NCBI RefSeq assembly: GCF_001439695.1
Contig: NZ_JYLL01000004.1
Location: 62,001 to 126,000 of the forward strand
Length of the DNA: 64,000 bases
Direction of reading: 5' to 3'
From: Pseudomonas veronii
Lineage (GTDB): Bacteria > Pseudomonadota > Gammaproteobacteria > Pseudomonadales > Pseudomonadaceae
A model generated the notes under the pieces. The model was not told where the DNA came from and made no database searches. It saw only the letters and a program-made list of their open reading frames with translations. Shown here one piece after another: positions 15,754-25,100 of this stretch (positions are counted from its first letter, which is position 1; each line of letters opens with the position of its first letter). The position numbers and the translations under genes were made by a program.

Positions 15754-18035
15754 GCTACACCGTGGCGGTGCGCGCACTGTGTGAGTTCACGGCCAAGGTC
15801 GGCGACCTCGACCTGCGTTTTACCCCATCGCCCAGCGCCCAGGAAGGCATCGCCGGCCATCGCACGGTCGCCTCGCGGCGCAGCGCGCACTACCAGAACG
15901 AAGTGGCCCTGGAAGGCGAGTACGAGGAACTCAAGGTGCGGGGCAGGGCGGACGGCTACGACCCGGACAGCAACCGCCTCGAAGAGGTGAAGACCTATCG
16001 CGGCGACCTCGACGCCCAGCCCGCCAACCATCGGCAATTGCATTGGGCCCAGGTCAAGGTCTACGGCTGGTTGATGTGCCAGAAGCTCGGGCTTGCGCAC
16101 ATCGATTTGGCGCTGGTGTATTTCGATATCGTCGGCGAGGGCGAAACCTCGCTGAACCAGCGCTTTGCGGCCGCCGATCTGCAATGTTTCTTCAACCGCC
16201 AATGCGCGTTGTTTCTCGGTTGGGCCCGCCAGGAGATGCAGCACCGCGACGCCCGCAACCGCGCCGCACAGGCCCTGGCGTTCCCCCACAGCGCCTTTCG
16301 CCCCGGCCAGCGCAACCTCGCAGAGTCGGTGTACAAGGCCGTCAGCACCGGCCGCTGCCTGATGGCCCAGGCGCCCACCGGCATCGGCAAAACCGTCGGC
16401 ACGATCTTCCCCATGCTCAAGGCCTTGGCGCCCCAGCAACTGGACAAGGTGTTGTTCCTCACCGCCAAGACCCCGGGTCGCAAGCTGGCCCTCGACGCCG
16501 CGCAAGTGCTGTATGCCAGCAGTCCCGAACTGCCGCTGCGCGTGCTGGAGCTGGTGGCGCGGGACAAGGCCTGCGAACACCTGGACAAGGCCTGCCACGG
16601 CGAATCCTGCCCGCTGGCCAAGGGTTTCTACGACCGCTTGCCCGCCGCGCGTATCGCGGCCGCCAAGGTGCGCCTGCTCGACCAACACAACTTGCGCGAG
16701 GTCGCCCTGGAGCACGGCCTCTGTCCGTATTACCTGAGCCAGGAAATGGCGCGCTGGAGCGACCTGGTGGTCGCCGACTACAACTACTATTTCGACTTTG
16801 GCGCGCTGTTGTTCGGGCTGGCCCAACTCAACCAGTGGCGCGTCGCGGTGCTGGTGGACGAAGCCCATAACCTGGTGGAGCGCGCACGATCGATGTACAG
16901 CGCCAGCCTTGATCAGTACACCCTCAAGACCGTGCGCGATACGGCGCCGGAGCCGTTGAAGAAACCCTTGCAGCGCTTGAATCGTGAGTGGAACGCGTTG
17001 CACAAGGACCAACTCGCGCCGTATCAGGCCTACGCGGCCAGACCCGACAAAATGCTCCAGGCCCTGAGCCTTTGCGCCAGCGCCATGGGCGACTATTTCA
17101 ACGACCACCCCGAAGCACTCAATGGCGATCTGCAGGCGTTCTATTTTGAGGCACTGCAATTTGCCAAGGTCGCCGAGCTGTTCAACGAACATTTCATCTT
17201 TGATATCAGCCTGCGTCAGTTGCGCGGCAAGCGCAGCAGTTCCACCTTGTGCCTGCGCAATGTGGTGCCCGCCGAATTCATCCGCCCACGATTGACGGCG
17301 GCGCGCAGCAGCGTGTTGTTTTCCGCCACACTCAGCCCGCGCCATTACTACGCCGACCTGCTGGGCCTGCCGGCGGACACTGCCTGGGTCGACGTGGAAT
17401 CACCGTTCAATGCCGCGCAGTTGCGGGTGCGGATTGTCGATGAGGTCTCCACCCGGTTCGTGCATCGCCAGGCCTCGCTGGAGCCCATCGTTGAATTGAT
17501 CGCCGAGCAGTTCGCTCACCAACCGGGTAATTACCTGGCGTTCTTCAGCAGTTTCGATTATCTGCAACAAGTGGCGCTGTTACTCGCCGAGCGACACCCG
17601 CATATCGCACTGTGGCAGCAGTCACGCGGCATGGCCGAAGCCGAGCGCCGGGCGTTTCTCGAACAGTTCACCGAACACAGCCAGGGCGTCGGTTTTGCGG
17701 TGCTGGGCGGCGCGTTTGGCGAAGGCATCGACCTGCCCGGTGCGCGCTTGATCGGCGCGTTCATCGCGACCCTGGGGCTGCCGCAACTGAACCCGGTCAA
17801 CGAACAGATGAAGCAGCGCATGGGCGCGATCTTCGGCTCCGGCTATGACTACACCTACTTGTACCCGGGCATTCAGAAAGTCGTGCAGGCGGCGGGGCGG
17901 GTGATCCGCAGCCAGCAGGACCAAGGCGTGGTGATGTTGATCGATGACCGGTTCGGCGAAGCGCGGGTGCGGCAGCTGTTGCCTCGGTGGTGGGCGATAG
18001 CGACTAAAACGGCTTCCAGGCCAATGCCTGAATAA
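15750..18035 (+). CDS. Fe-S ATP-dependent DNA helicase (DinG/XPD-like)
   Basis: A ~761-residue superfamily 2 helicase. The first ~170 residues hold a RecB-like PD-(D/E)xK-type segment (DSNRLEEVKTYRGD). Walker A is APTGIGKT and the DEAH box is VDEAHNL. Four cysteines between them (KACEHL, KACHGE, ESCPL, HGLCPYY) fit the XPD/DinG 4Fe-4S cluster. The second motor domain includes VLFSATLSP, GEGIDLPGARLIG and QAAGRVIR. The likely start is TTG 15750, overlapping the nuclease TGA; GTG 15762 is the alternative. The last ~11 codons (after RWWAI) lie on DNA that, read on the other strand, encodes the N-terminus of a short-chain dehydrogenase, so the native C-terminus has probably been replaced at a deletion junction near 18000. 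Confidence 0.88.
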   Translation: MSYTVAVRALCEFTAKVGDLDLRFTPSPSAQEGIAGHRTVASRRSAHYQNEVALEGEYEELKVRGRADGYDPDSNRLEEVKTYRGDLDAQPANHRQLHWAQVKVYGWLMCQKLGLAHIDLALVYFDIVGEGETSLNQRFAAADLQCFFNRQCALFLGWARQEMQHRDARNRAAQALAFPHSAFRPGQRNLAESVYKAVSTGRCLMAQAPTGIGKTVGTIFPMLKALAPQQLDKVLFLTAKTPGRKLALDAAQVLYASSPELPLRVLELVARDKACEHLDKACHGESCPLAKGFYDRLPAARIAAAKVRLLDQHNLREVALEHGLCPYYLSQEMARWSDLVVADYNYYFDFGALLFGLAQLNQWRVAVLVDEAHNLVERARSMYSASLDQYTLKTVRDTAPEPLKKPLQRLNREWNALHKDQLAPYQAYAARPDKMLQALSLCASAMGDYFNDHPEALNGDLQAFYFEALQFAKVAELFNEHFIFDISLRQLRGKRSSSTLCLRNVVPAEFIRPRLTAARSSVLFSATLSPRHYYADLLGLPADTAWVDVESPFNAAQLRVRIVDEVSTRFVHRQASLEPIVELIAEQFAHQPGNYLAFFSSFDYLQQVALLLAERHPHIALWQQSRGMAEAERRAFLEQFTEHSQGVGFAVLGGAFGEGIDLPGARLIGAFIATLGLPQLNPVNEQMKQRMGAIFGSGYDYTYLYPGIQKVVQAAGRVIRSQQDQGVVMLIDDRFGEARVRQLLPRWWAIATKTASRPMPE

Positions 18036-18145
18036 CCACCGGTGACGATGGCAGTCATACCGTGCAAATCTTTACCCGCCAACGCTTGCATAGCGGTTGT
18101 CGTGCCGTCGAATCCACTCTCGATAGGGCGTTGTTTATTGATCAT
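18006..18145 (-). pseudogene. Truncated short-chain dehydrogenase remnant (N-terminus only)
   Basis: On the minus strand an ATG at 18145 starts MINKQRPIESGFDGTTTA. About 27 residues in comes MTAIVTGGYSGIGLEAV, the TGxxxGxG cofactor motif of NAD(P)-dependent short-chain dehydrogenases. The similarity then stops abruptly and the frame merges into helicase-coding DNA. Only ~46 codons of a ~300-residue enzyme remain. It is divergent from the AraC gene, a usual regulator-target arrangement, so this is probably what is left of that regulator's target. Confidence 0.75.
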
Positions 18146-18244
18146 AGGGAATTCTCCAGGGGGAGCCGCTATGTTCTCCCCTGGATGCCGGACGCGAAAC
18201 GCCATAAAGTCCGTATTTCTGTCGCGATCGTCCGGAGTTTTTTT

Positions 18245-19165
18245 ATGGATACCCTGTCTGACGTGGTGGCGCTGTTAAAGAGTCATCGGTCCTATTTCGC
18301 CGGCCTCAAGGCTGGCGGTGATTGGGCCCTGGATTTTCCACCGCCGGAGGGCATCAAGTTCAATGCCGTGGTGGAGGGAAAGTGTTGGCTGGAAGTCGAG
18401 GGCATGCCCGTACCGATGCCCTTGAGCGAGGGCGATTGCTTTTTGTTGACGCAGAACCGTCCCTGGAGGTTGTCCAGCAACCTTGCACTGGAGGGCGTTG
18501 ACGCGCGCGCGGTGTACCGTGACGCTGTGGGGGGGATCGCTCGCCTGGGTGAGACTGTGGATTTGTTCCTGATAGGCGGGCGCTTTAGCTACGGTGACGA
18601 CGCCCGTCTATTGCTGGAGGGGTTGCCGCCGGTGGTGCGTATCAGTGCGAGGTCCGAGCAGGCCAGCGTGTTGCGCTGGTGTCTGGATCGCCTGGCTCGG
18701 GAATATGCCAGCCCGATGCAAGGCGCGGCGTTGATGACCGAGCATCTGGCGCAAATGATGTTGGTGCAGATCCTGCGCCTCTATCAGTCATCCATGGGCG
18801 CCACTACCACCGGTTGGTTGGCGGCGTTGAACGATCCGCGGTTGGCGCCGGTACTGCAGCAAATACACGCCGCGCCGGCACGCCGCTGGACCTTGAGCGA
18901 CATGGCCGGTGTCGCGAGCCAGTCCCGTTCGACTTTTGCCCTGCACTTCAAGCAGCGGGTCGGAATGGCGCCCCAGGAGTATCTGACGCGCTGGCGCATG
19001 CACCTGGCGTTACAGGCCTTGAACACGTCTGCCAGAAGTGTTTCCTGTATCGGCCAGTCACTCGGGTATCAGTCGGACAGCGCGTTCAGCAGTGCCTTCA
19101 AGCGCCTGATGAACTGCTCCCCGCGGGAATACCGCGAGCGAAAGCACGCGCCCCTCGGTGTCTAA
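18245..19165 (+). CDS. AraC-family transcriptional regulator (cupin_6 sensor)
   Basis: A 306-residue regulator. Residues ~1-170 form a cupin-type sensor (AraC_binding/cupin_6 look: LEVEGMPVPMPLSEGDCFLL). The C-terminal ~100 residues hold the two AraC helix-turn-helix motifs (WTLSDMAGVASQSRSTFALH and SVSCIGQSLGYQSDSAFSSA). ATG 18245 is chosen because GGAG lies 7 bases upstream. Homologues of this type regulate a divergent oxidoreductase gene. Here that neighbour survives only as a truncated fragment, so the regulator may have lost its local target. It ends 4 bases into the convergent alpha-E gene. Confidence 0.88.
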   Translation: MDTLSDVVALLKSHRSYFAGLKAGGDWALDFPPPEGIKFNAVVEGKCWLEVEGMPVPMPLSEGDCFLLTQNRPWRLSSNLALEGVDARAVYRDAVGGIARLGETVDLFLIGGRFSYGDDARLLLEGLPPVVRISARSEQASVLRWCLDRLAREYASPMQGAALMTEHLAQMMLVQILRLYQSSMGATTTGWLAALNDPRLAPVLQQIHAAPARRWTLSDMAGVASQSRSTFALHFKQRVGMAPQEYLTRWRMHLALQALNTSARSVSCIGQSLGYQSDSAFSSAFKRLMNCSPREYRERKHAPLGV

Positions 19166-20112
19166 ACCACCTCCAGGTACGAGCAGTGAATCGCCCGCGC
19201 CAATTCGCGTACCGTGTCGATGAATTCCGTCAGGCGGCTGTGCAAGCCTGCTTCGAGGATTTCGTCGATCCCGGTATAGCGCAGCCGCGCTTCGAACTCG
19301 GCGGCCAAGCGCTGCGCGGTGCGCCCATAACTGCCTGGCAAGTCCGCCAGAATGTGGCTCAGTTCCTCGATACAGGCATGCAACGAACGCGGCACATCAC
19401 TGCGCAACAGCAGCAACTCCGAGACCGAGCGTGCATTCAGCGCATTCGGATACAGCTCCGTGTACGCCTCGAATGACGACAGGGCGCGGAGCAGGGCGCT
19501 CCACTGGTAATAACCGCGTGCCGACAAGTCACTGACTTCCTCCGATTCCTCGCCGAACATCTCGTAGCGCGCATCCAGCAGGCGCAAGGTGTTGTCGGCG
19601 CGCTCGACGAAGGTGCCCAGGCGAATGAACCGGTAGGCGTCATTGCGCATGATGGTGCCGGACGTCGCCCCGCGAAACAGGTGCGAACGCTGTTTGACCC
19701 AATCGCAGAAGTGGCTGATGCCATGGCGCGCCAGCCCGCCGGCGGCAATGCTGCGCATTTCCAGCCAGGTGGCGTTGAGGTTTTCCCACATGTCGGCGGT
19801 GATGCGCCCGCGCACGGCATGGGCGTTGCCCCGCGCGGCGCGCAGGCAGTTGTAGATGCTGGCCGGGTTTTCTTCGTCGAGGGCGAAGAAGTGCAGCATG
19901 CGCTCGGCATCCAGTTGGCCGTGGCGCTCCAGGTAGCTGTCCAGGGTGCCGCTGCTGAGCAGCGACATCGCCAGTTCGTCCAGGCCATCGCTGCGCCCGG
20001 CCTGGGGCATCAATGACAGCGAATAACTGACCTCGAGCATGCGCGCCAGGTTCTCGGCACGCTCCAGGTAACGGGACATCCAGTAAAGGTCTGCGGCGGT
20101 TCTACTCAACAT
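19162..20112 (-). CDS. Alpha-E domain protein (DUF403)
   Basis: A 316-residue, almost entirely alpha-helical cytoplasmic protein. The opening MLSRTAADLYWMSRYLERAE is the family signature, and FVERADNTLRLLDARYE recurs inside. The function is not established. The family is nearly always encoded after a circularly permuted ATP-grasp enzyme, as here (gap of 2 bases), and is thought to act with it in peptide-bond or amide formation on an unknown substrate. The usual third partner, a transglutaminase-like protein, does not follow; a convergent AraC gene occupies that place. Confidence 0.9.
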   Translation of the reverse strand: MLSRTAADLYWMSRYLERAENLARMLEVSYSLSLMPQAGRSDGLDELAMSLLSSGTLDSYLERHGQLDAERMLHFFALDEENPASIYNCLRAARGNAHAVRGRITADMWENLNATWLEMRSIAAGGLARHGISHFCDWVKQRSHLFRGATSGTIMRNDAYRFIRLGTFVERADNTLRLLDARYEMFGEESEEVSDLSARGYYQWSALLRALSSFEAYTELYPNALNARSVSELLLLRSDVPRSLHACIEELSHILADLPGSYGRTAQRLAAEFEARLRYTGIDEILEAGLHSRLTEFIDTVRELARAIHCSYLEVV

Positions 20113-20114
20113 AC

Positions 20115-21524
20115 TCAGCCCTCCACCACCCAGGTGTCCTTGGTTCCGCCGCCTTGCGACGAGTTGACGATCAACGACCCTTCGCGCAACGCCACGCGCG
20201 TGAGGCCACCGGGTACCAGGCGGGTCTCCTTGCCCGACAGCACGAACGGGCGCAGGTCGATATGCCGGGGGGCGATGCCGTTTTCGACAAATGTCGGGCA
20301 GGTGGACAGGCTCAGGGTCGGTTGGGCGATATAGGCGTGGGGACGCGCCTTGATGCGTTGGCGGAAGTCCTCGATCTCAGCCGCCGTGGAAGCGGGGCCG
20401 ACCAACATGCCGTAGCCGCCGGAGCCCTGGGTTTCCTTGACCACCAGTTCCGGCAGGTGGGCCAGCACATGGGACAGCTCATCCGGCTTGCGGCACTGAA
20501 ACGTCGGCACGTTTTGCAGGACCGGTTCTTCGTCCAGGTAGAAGCGGATCATTTCCGGCACGTAGGGGTATATCGACTTGTCGTCCGCGACGCCGGTGCC
20601 GATGGCGTTGGCCAGCACCACGTTGCCGGCGCAGTAGGCCGCGACCAGGCCGGGCACGCCGAGCATCGACTCCGGGTTGAACGCCAGCGGGTCGAGGAAC
20701 GCGTCGTCGATACGGCGGTAGATCACGTCCACGGCCTTGGGGCCGTCGGTGGTACGCATGAACACCTTGAGATCCTGCACGAACAGGTCGGCGCCTTCCA
20801 CCAACTCCACACCCATTTCCCGGGCCAGGAACGCATGCTCGAAAAATGCGCTGTTAAAGCGCCCCGGCGTCAGCACCACCACATTGGGGTTGTCCAGGCG
20901 GCTGGCGCTTTTCAGGGTTTTGAGCAGCAGGTTGGGGTAGTGGTCCACTGGCGCGATGCGCTGTTTGGCGAACACTTCGGGGAACAGGCGCATCATCATC
21001 TTGCGGTCTTCGAGCATATAGCTCACACCGCTGGGCGTGCGCAGGTTGTCTTCGAGCACGTAGTAGGTGCCGTCGCCATCGCGCACCAGGTCCACCCCGG
21101 AAATATGCGAGTAGATGTCGCGGTGCAGGTCGAGGCCGACCATCGCCTTCTGGTAACCCTCGTTGCCCAGCACCTGGTCCGCCGGAACGATCCCGGCCTT
21201 GATGATGCGCTGGTCGTGGTAGATATCGGCAAGGAACATGTTCAGCGCAGTGACGCGCTGGATACAGCCACGCTCGATGATGCTCCATTCACTGGCAGGG
21301 ATGCTGCGCGGGATGATGTCGAAGGGGATCAGGCGTTCGGTGTCCTGCTCGTCGCCATACAAGGTGAAGGTGATCCCGGCGCGGTGGAACAACAGGTCGG
21401 CTTCGCGGCGACGCTGGTCCAGCAGTTCTGGCGGCGTATTGGCCAGCCAGCGGGAGAATTCCTGATAGTGCGCGCGGCATACACCGTGTGCGTCATTCAT
21501 TTCATCAAAGAAAGATCGAGCCAT
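20115..21524 (-). CDS. Circularly permuted type 2 ATP-grasp protein (DUF404/DUF407)
   Basis: A 469-residue enzyme. The segment FHRAGITFTLYGDEQDTERL, then PFDIIPRSIPASEW, matches the N-terminal family region. VLTPGRFNSAFFEHAFLARE and ELVVKETQGSGGYGMLVGP are the ATP-grasp nucleotide-binding parts in permuted order. ATP-grasp enzymes ligate a carboxylate to an amine or thiol through an acyl-phosphate. The substrate of this family is unknown. It is the first gene of a two-gene operon with the alpha-E protein. AAGG upstream of the ATG at 21524 serves as ribosome site. Confidence 0.9.
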   Translation of the reverse strand: MARSFFDEMNDAHGVCRAHYQEFSRWLANTPPELLDQRRREADLLFHRAGITFTLYGDEQDTERLIPFDIIPRSIPASEWSIIERGCIQRVTALNMFLADIYHDQRIIKAGIVPADQVLGNEGYQKAMVGLDLHRDIYSHISGVDLVRDGDGTYYVLEDNLRTPSGVSYMLEDRKMMMRLFPEVFAKQRIAPVDHYPNLLLKTLKSASRLDNPNVVVLTPGRFNSAFFEHAFLAREMGVELVEGADLFVQDLKVFMRTTDGPKAVDVIYRRIDDAFLDPLAFNPESMLGVPGLVAAYCAGNVVLANAIGTGVADDKSIYPYVPEMIRFYLDEEPVLQNVPTFQCRKPDELSHVLAHLPELVVKETQGSGGYGMLVGPASTAAEIEDFRQRIKARPHAYIAQPTLSLSTCPTFVENGIAPRHIDLRPFVLSGKETRLVPGGLTRVALREGSLIVNSSQGGGTKDTWVVEG

Positions 21525-21947
21525 TCCAGTACCTTGTCAGTGCCGAGGGAAGCGCGGGGGGGCACTGCCGCTTTGAAAAACGCATTTTTTATGAGCCCGT
21601 GGCGCAGGGTGCCATCGGGCCAGGTCCTTACTTTCTTATGGGGTCGGCTCTGGGTCGGGGGGTAACGAATGCTCCTGTATCCGGGCATGACGGGTGAACG
21701 ATGAATGGATTAAGCAATGCCTGTGCCGAAACCGGCAAAGCGTCTCTATTCCCTGGTGGCGAGCGCGTTTACTCGCCACCAGGGAACGGCGCGCGCACTA
21801 CAACGGTGCATACGCGAACTTGAACGTCTCTGAATGCCCGGCCAGGGATTCATCGGAACTTTAACGACCCGCGCAGGGCCTCATCTTGACGCAGGCCGCG
21901 TTATTCAAAAGAGCTACGCTATGTCAAGGCGATCAGAGGAGACGGTC
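21525..21947. other. Long intergenic region with a strong hairpin
   Basis: A 423-base gap between the divergent ATP-grasp operon and a small acidic-protein gene. No credible coding frame is present. It must hold promoters for both sides. The only strong structure is the 15-bp hairpin at 21749-21786. Confidence 0.6.
21749..21786. repeat. Perfect 15-bp stem inverted repeat
   Basis: TTCCCTGGTGGCGAG (21749-21763) and its exact complement CTCGCCACCAGGGAA (21772-21786) are separated by an 8-base loop. There is no adjacent T-run on either strand, which argues against a simple terminator. It could encode a structured RNA or be a protein-binding palindrome. Confidence 0.6.
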
Positions 21948-22082
21948 ATGTCAAAAGATTCGGAAGAAGACCTCAACGACCCCGGCAACGAAGACCCGGG
22001 GTCGCTGATGGATGATGCAGAAGTGCCGCTCAAGGAACCGGATGACGCGGCGGACCCTGGCAGCGGTGAACATCAAGACTGA
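21948..22082 (+). CDS. Small acidic hypothetical protein
   Basis: A 44-residue protein dominated by Asp, Glu, Pro and Gly (MSKDSEEDLNDPGNEDPG and onward), with no cysteine, no membrane segment and no predicted fold. AGAGGAGACGGTC before ATG 21948 is an excellent ribosome site, which is the main reason to call it a gene. An in-frame ATG at 21921 lacks one. Its composition suggests an intrinsically disordered protein. It converges on the large glycosyltransferase-domain gene, whose stop is 51 bases away. No function is recognised. Confidence 0.6.
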   Translation: MSKDSEEDLNDPGNEDPGSLMDDAEVPLKEPDDAADPGSGEHQD

Positions 22083-22133
22083 TTGTTCATACTTTGCCAG
22101 CGTTGGCCGGCTGCCGGTATGAGCATTAGTTGA

Positions 22134-25100
22134 TCATGTTCCTATCCAGGAGTGTTCGGCGCCAATCCTTATCTGGAGTTGGTGAAGAAGTGATAGGTAG
22201 TGCTCCTTCATCTTTTTTATCTGATTACCCAGCAGGTCCGGCGGAGTAATACCCTTGCTCGCATAATATTGGCGCGCTTCACGTTCAATATCGACTATCG
22301 GTCCGGATGAGACCAGCTTACCGTCGACAATCTTCGATTCTTTAGCCAACCCATCGAGGCCCAGATGGTACATGTCAGGTCTTTTTGACTGGAGCACGTC
22401 ATCAAACATTGTTGGGCCTACCGTCTCGAAAATCTTACTTTCGTAGGTGCGAAATTCAGAGGTGTATTGGATTTCCCCTCCGGGGCCTCTGGTGACGGTG
22501 GGGCGGTTGCTTTCAAAGTAAGCTTTGTTAGCGGAAAATCGCTTGTTCATCTCCGCGATCATATCGTTAATAACCGGATTGCCAGGCTGTGTCGCAAAGT
22601 TACTGGTGTTGTAGAAGGGTTTGTAGTCCGTAATAGTATGGGCGACGGGTCTGTTAAGCAGAATGTCGCTGGAGCCCGCCTTCAATGCGGTAGCGCCAAT
22701 ATTGACTGGAATCGCATCATCGGTGTCGAGGTAAATGCCTCCGTATTTATTCATCAGTGGGTAACGGGCGACATCCGAAGTGGCGGCGAGATTTTTACCT
22801 TGCCCCTGTCGAAAATAGTTGTACATTTCAGTGTCTTTCAATTGTTTGAAAAAATCGTCCTCGTGCAGATTCATGACGCTTAGGCCAGGCGCTTGAGTGT
22901 GCAATTTGCTTTTGATTTTTTCGAACATCGCCGGGCTGTCCGCATCTACATGGATAATGGATTTATACCCAGGTGCATTGGCAGAGTTGTTGGCGATGTT
23001 TTCTATCAGGTTCGGCGGAATGTCACTGCCGGCCCAAAAGTAGTGAATCTGTTTGGGGATAGGGTGAGCATCTTTTGGAACCCGTAAAATTGTCGGAGGG
23101 GAAACATCAACATATTTAAACGCGCGGGCATCGACTTTTTTTGCGTGTTTAAACTCACTAAACGTTCCCCGTTGCCATTTTCCTTTGCCACTCCTCCAGA
23201 AGTAATCCTGATCTTGGGCACCGCTTGCTGGTTTGAGGTTGCTGGATTTCCACGTACCGGCATAGATGTTGAAGGTGACATCATGTTCTACGCCCTTGTG
23301 GTTCAGCGAATAGGGGCGTGTCGGGTTTCCCGTCAGGTGGATATCGTCCAGCGGGATTAAGTAGGTATTTTCTCCGGGGTTCCAGGGGTTGCCGCCCGCG
23401 CCCCCCAGGAGGCGGTCGGTTCTGGAGAGTGGTTCCCATCCGGAAAGCCCCAGATCCCTGACCGGTAGGTCAGGCCCAGTGCGCGTCGGATGCCGGATAA
23501 CTCGCTGGCCATCCTTGAGGTGTGACTCATAAAACTTATCATCGATTTTTACATATTCTTTTTTACTGCGACCCACGTACACATTGGACTGTAAGCCTTT
23601 TGTCGATAACTCTTGGGGCGCAATGTACTTGACCTCATAGCCCAACAAATCGGCGTCCATCGACCTCACGTCACCATTGGCCGCGACCCGGCTCGGTTTG
23701 AAATCTGTCAGCGGCGGGCCGAAGGCACGTTTATTGATCGCGTCGTAGCGATGCCAATTACCTTGAAACAAAACCACGTTACCTTCGACCGTCTCTTGCC
23801 CCACGCTGAATGTGCCGGTTGCTGCCACGCCGTGCTGCTGACTGGCGGTCTTCACCACATCATTACTGCCGATCGAGTGCAGGCTATTGGGGTCATTCAA
23901 CCTCGGCGTGTCAACGCTGAAATTGTCCAACGGCCTGCCGTATGCCTGCTTCGCGAGCGGATCGTAGGCGTACCACTTATTGGTCGCCTCATCGAATTTG
24001 CCCAGCGCTTTGCTTTCGCGTGTGCCATTAGCTGTTTTGAGTGTGCCTTCGGCGACGTCGGTTTTTTTCGCCAATTCAAGTAGATCGACACCTCGGTAAG
24101 AGCCGCGCAGATGTTTGACCCCCTTGATCGCTGTGCTGACGCCTCGATGCAGGCCGTTCGCCACGCCACGAACCAGGTCGGCAACCCCGTCCAATGGATT
24201 GAGTGCGCCCACGGTCGCGCGCCCTATAATCTTGGCGACCTGACCAACCTTGGCAACTGTCGATGCGCCGGCCGCCGCGACTTTCGCGCCTTTTGCCGCG
24301 GCTCCCAAGCCGACGGCGAAACCAAAGATATCGAAGGCAAGATCGACAACGCCCCCACCAACATTGCCGTTGGTAAAATTAACAATGGCTGACCGTAACG
24401 GGATCAGGTTGAGCGCGATCTCCTCAACGGTCTCATGCAGCGGTACTTCAGAGTCAAAGGTGGTTCTGCCCTTGGCGTACTTCTCCACCGCAGGCAAGTT
24501 GATATCCTCTACCAATGCATCAACGATGTATTGGGTTCTAGCGCTACTGAAACTATTGGGTGCGCCTTGTGCATCTTTGTTTTCATGGGTTATCCCCGCT
24601 GCATAGTGACCTGCGGGTTTTACCTCATCAAAACGTTTGCCTGCTTTTATAGAATGAACCGTCGGCTCATAGTCCCGATAAGTCTTGTCCGGCAGCTTGG
24701 TCACCGTCCCTTTTAGTCGGTCGATTTCATAGCTCATGCGCTGGCCATTGCGCTCGGTCTCGACCAGCAGAACACCGTCTGAAACACGCCTGGGCTGATC
24801 GGCGCGGTGGAACGACATTTCTTTGCGGATTGTTATTTTGCCAAACTCCAGATTCTGCCGATCCTCCAGCGGCTGTTTCGAAATAAGGTGCTTGAGCTGC
24901 GCGGCGGTCGTTTTTTTGACGGCACTGGAGTAATCCGAGAACGTCTCGTTGAATATCTCCGTCGGGCGCGGTAGTTCGTTAAGCCGTTCCAGCACATCGC
25001 TAATGCTGAACCCGTCCGAGGAGGACACCCATGCGCTGGGACGACCGTCCGGCCGCAGAGTGACGCCGCCAAATGTCAGTAGGTTCACGAAACCACGGCC

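Noticed and set aside
15726..17345. 539-residue open frame opposite the helicase
   Set aside because: Antisense shadow; the helicase motifs on the plus strand are unambiguous.
21488..21697. 69-residue plus-strand frame upstream of the ATP-grasp gene
   Set aside because: No ribosome site, overlaps the ATP-grasp start region on the other strand, no similarity to known proteins.
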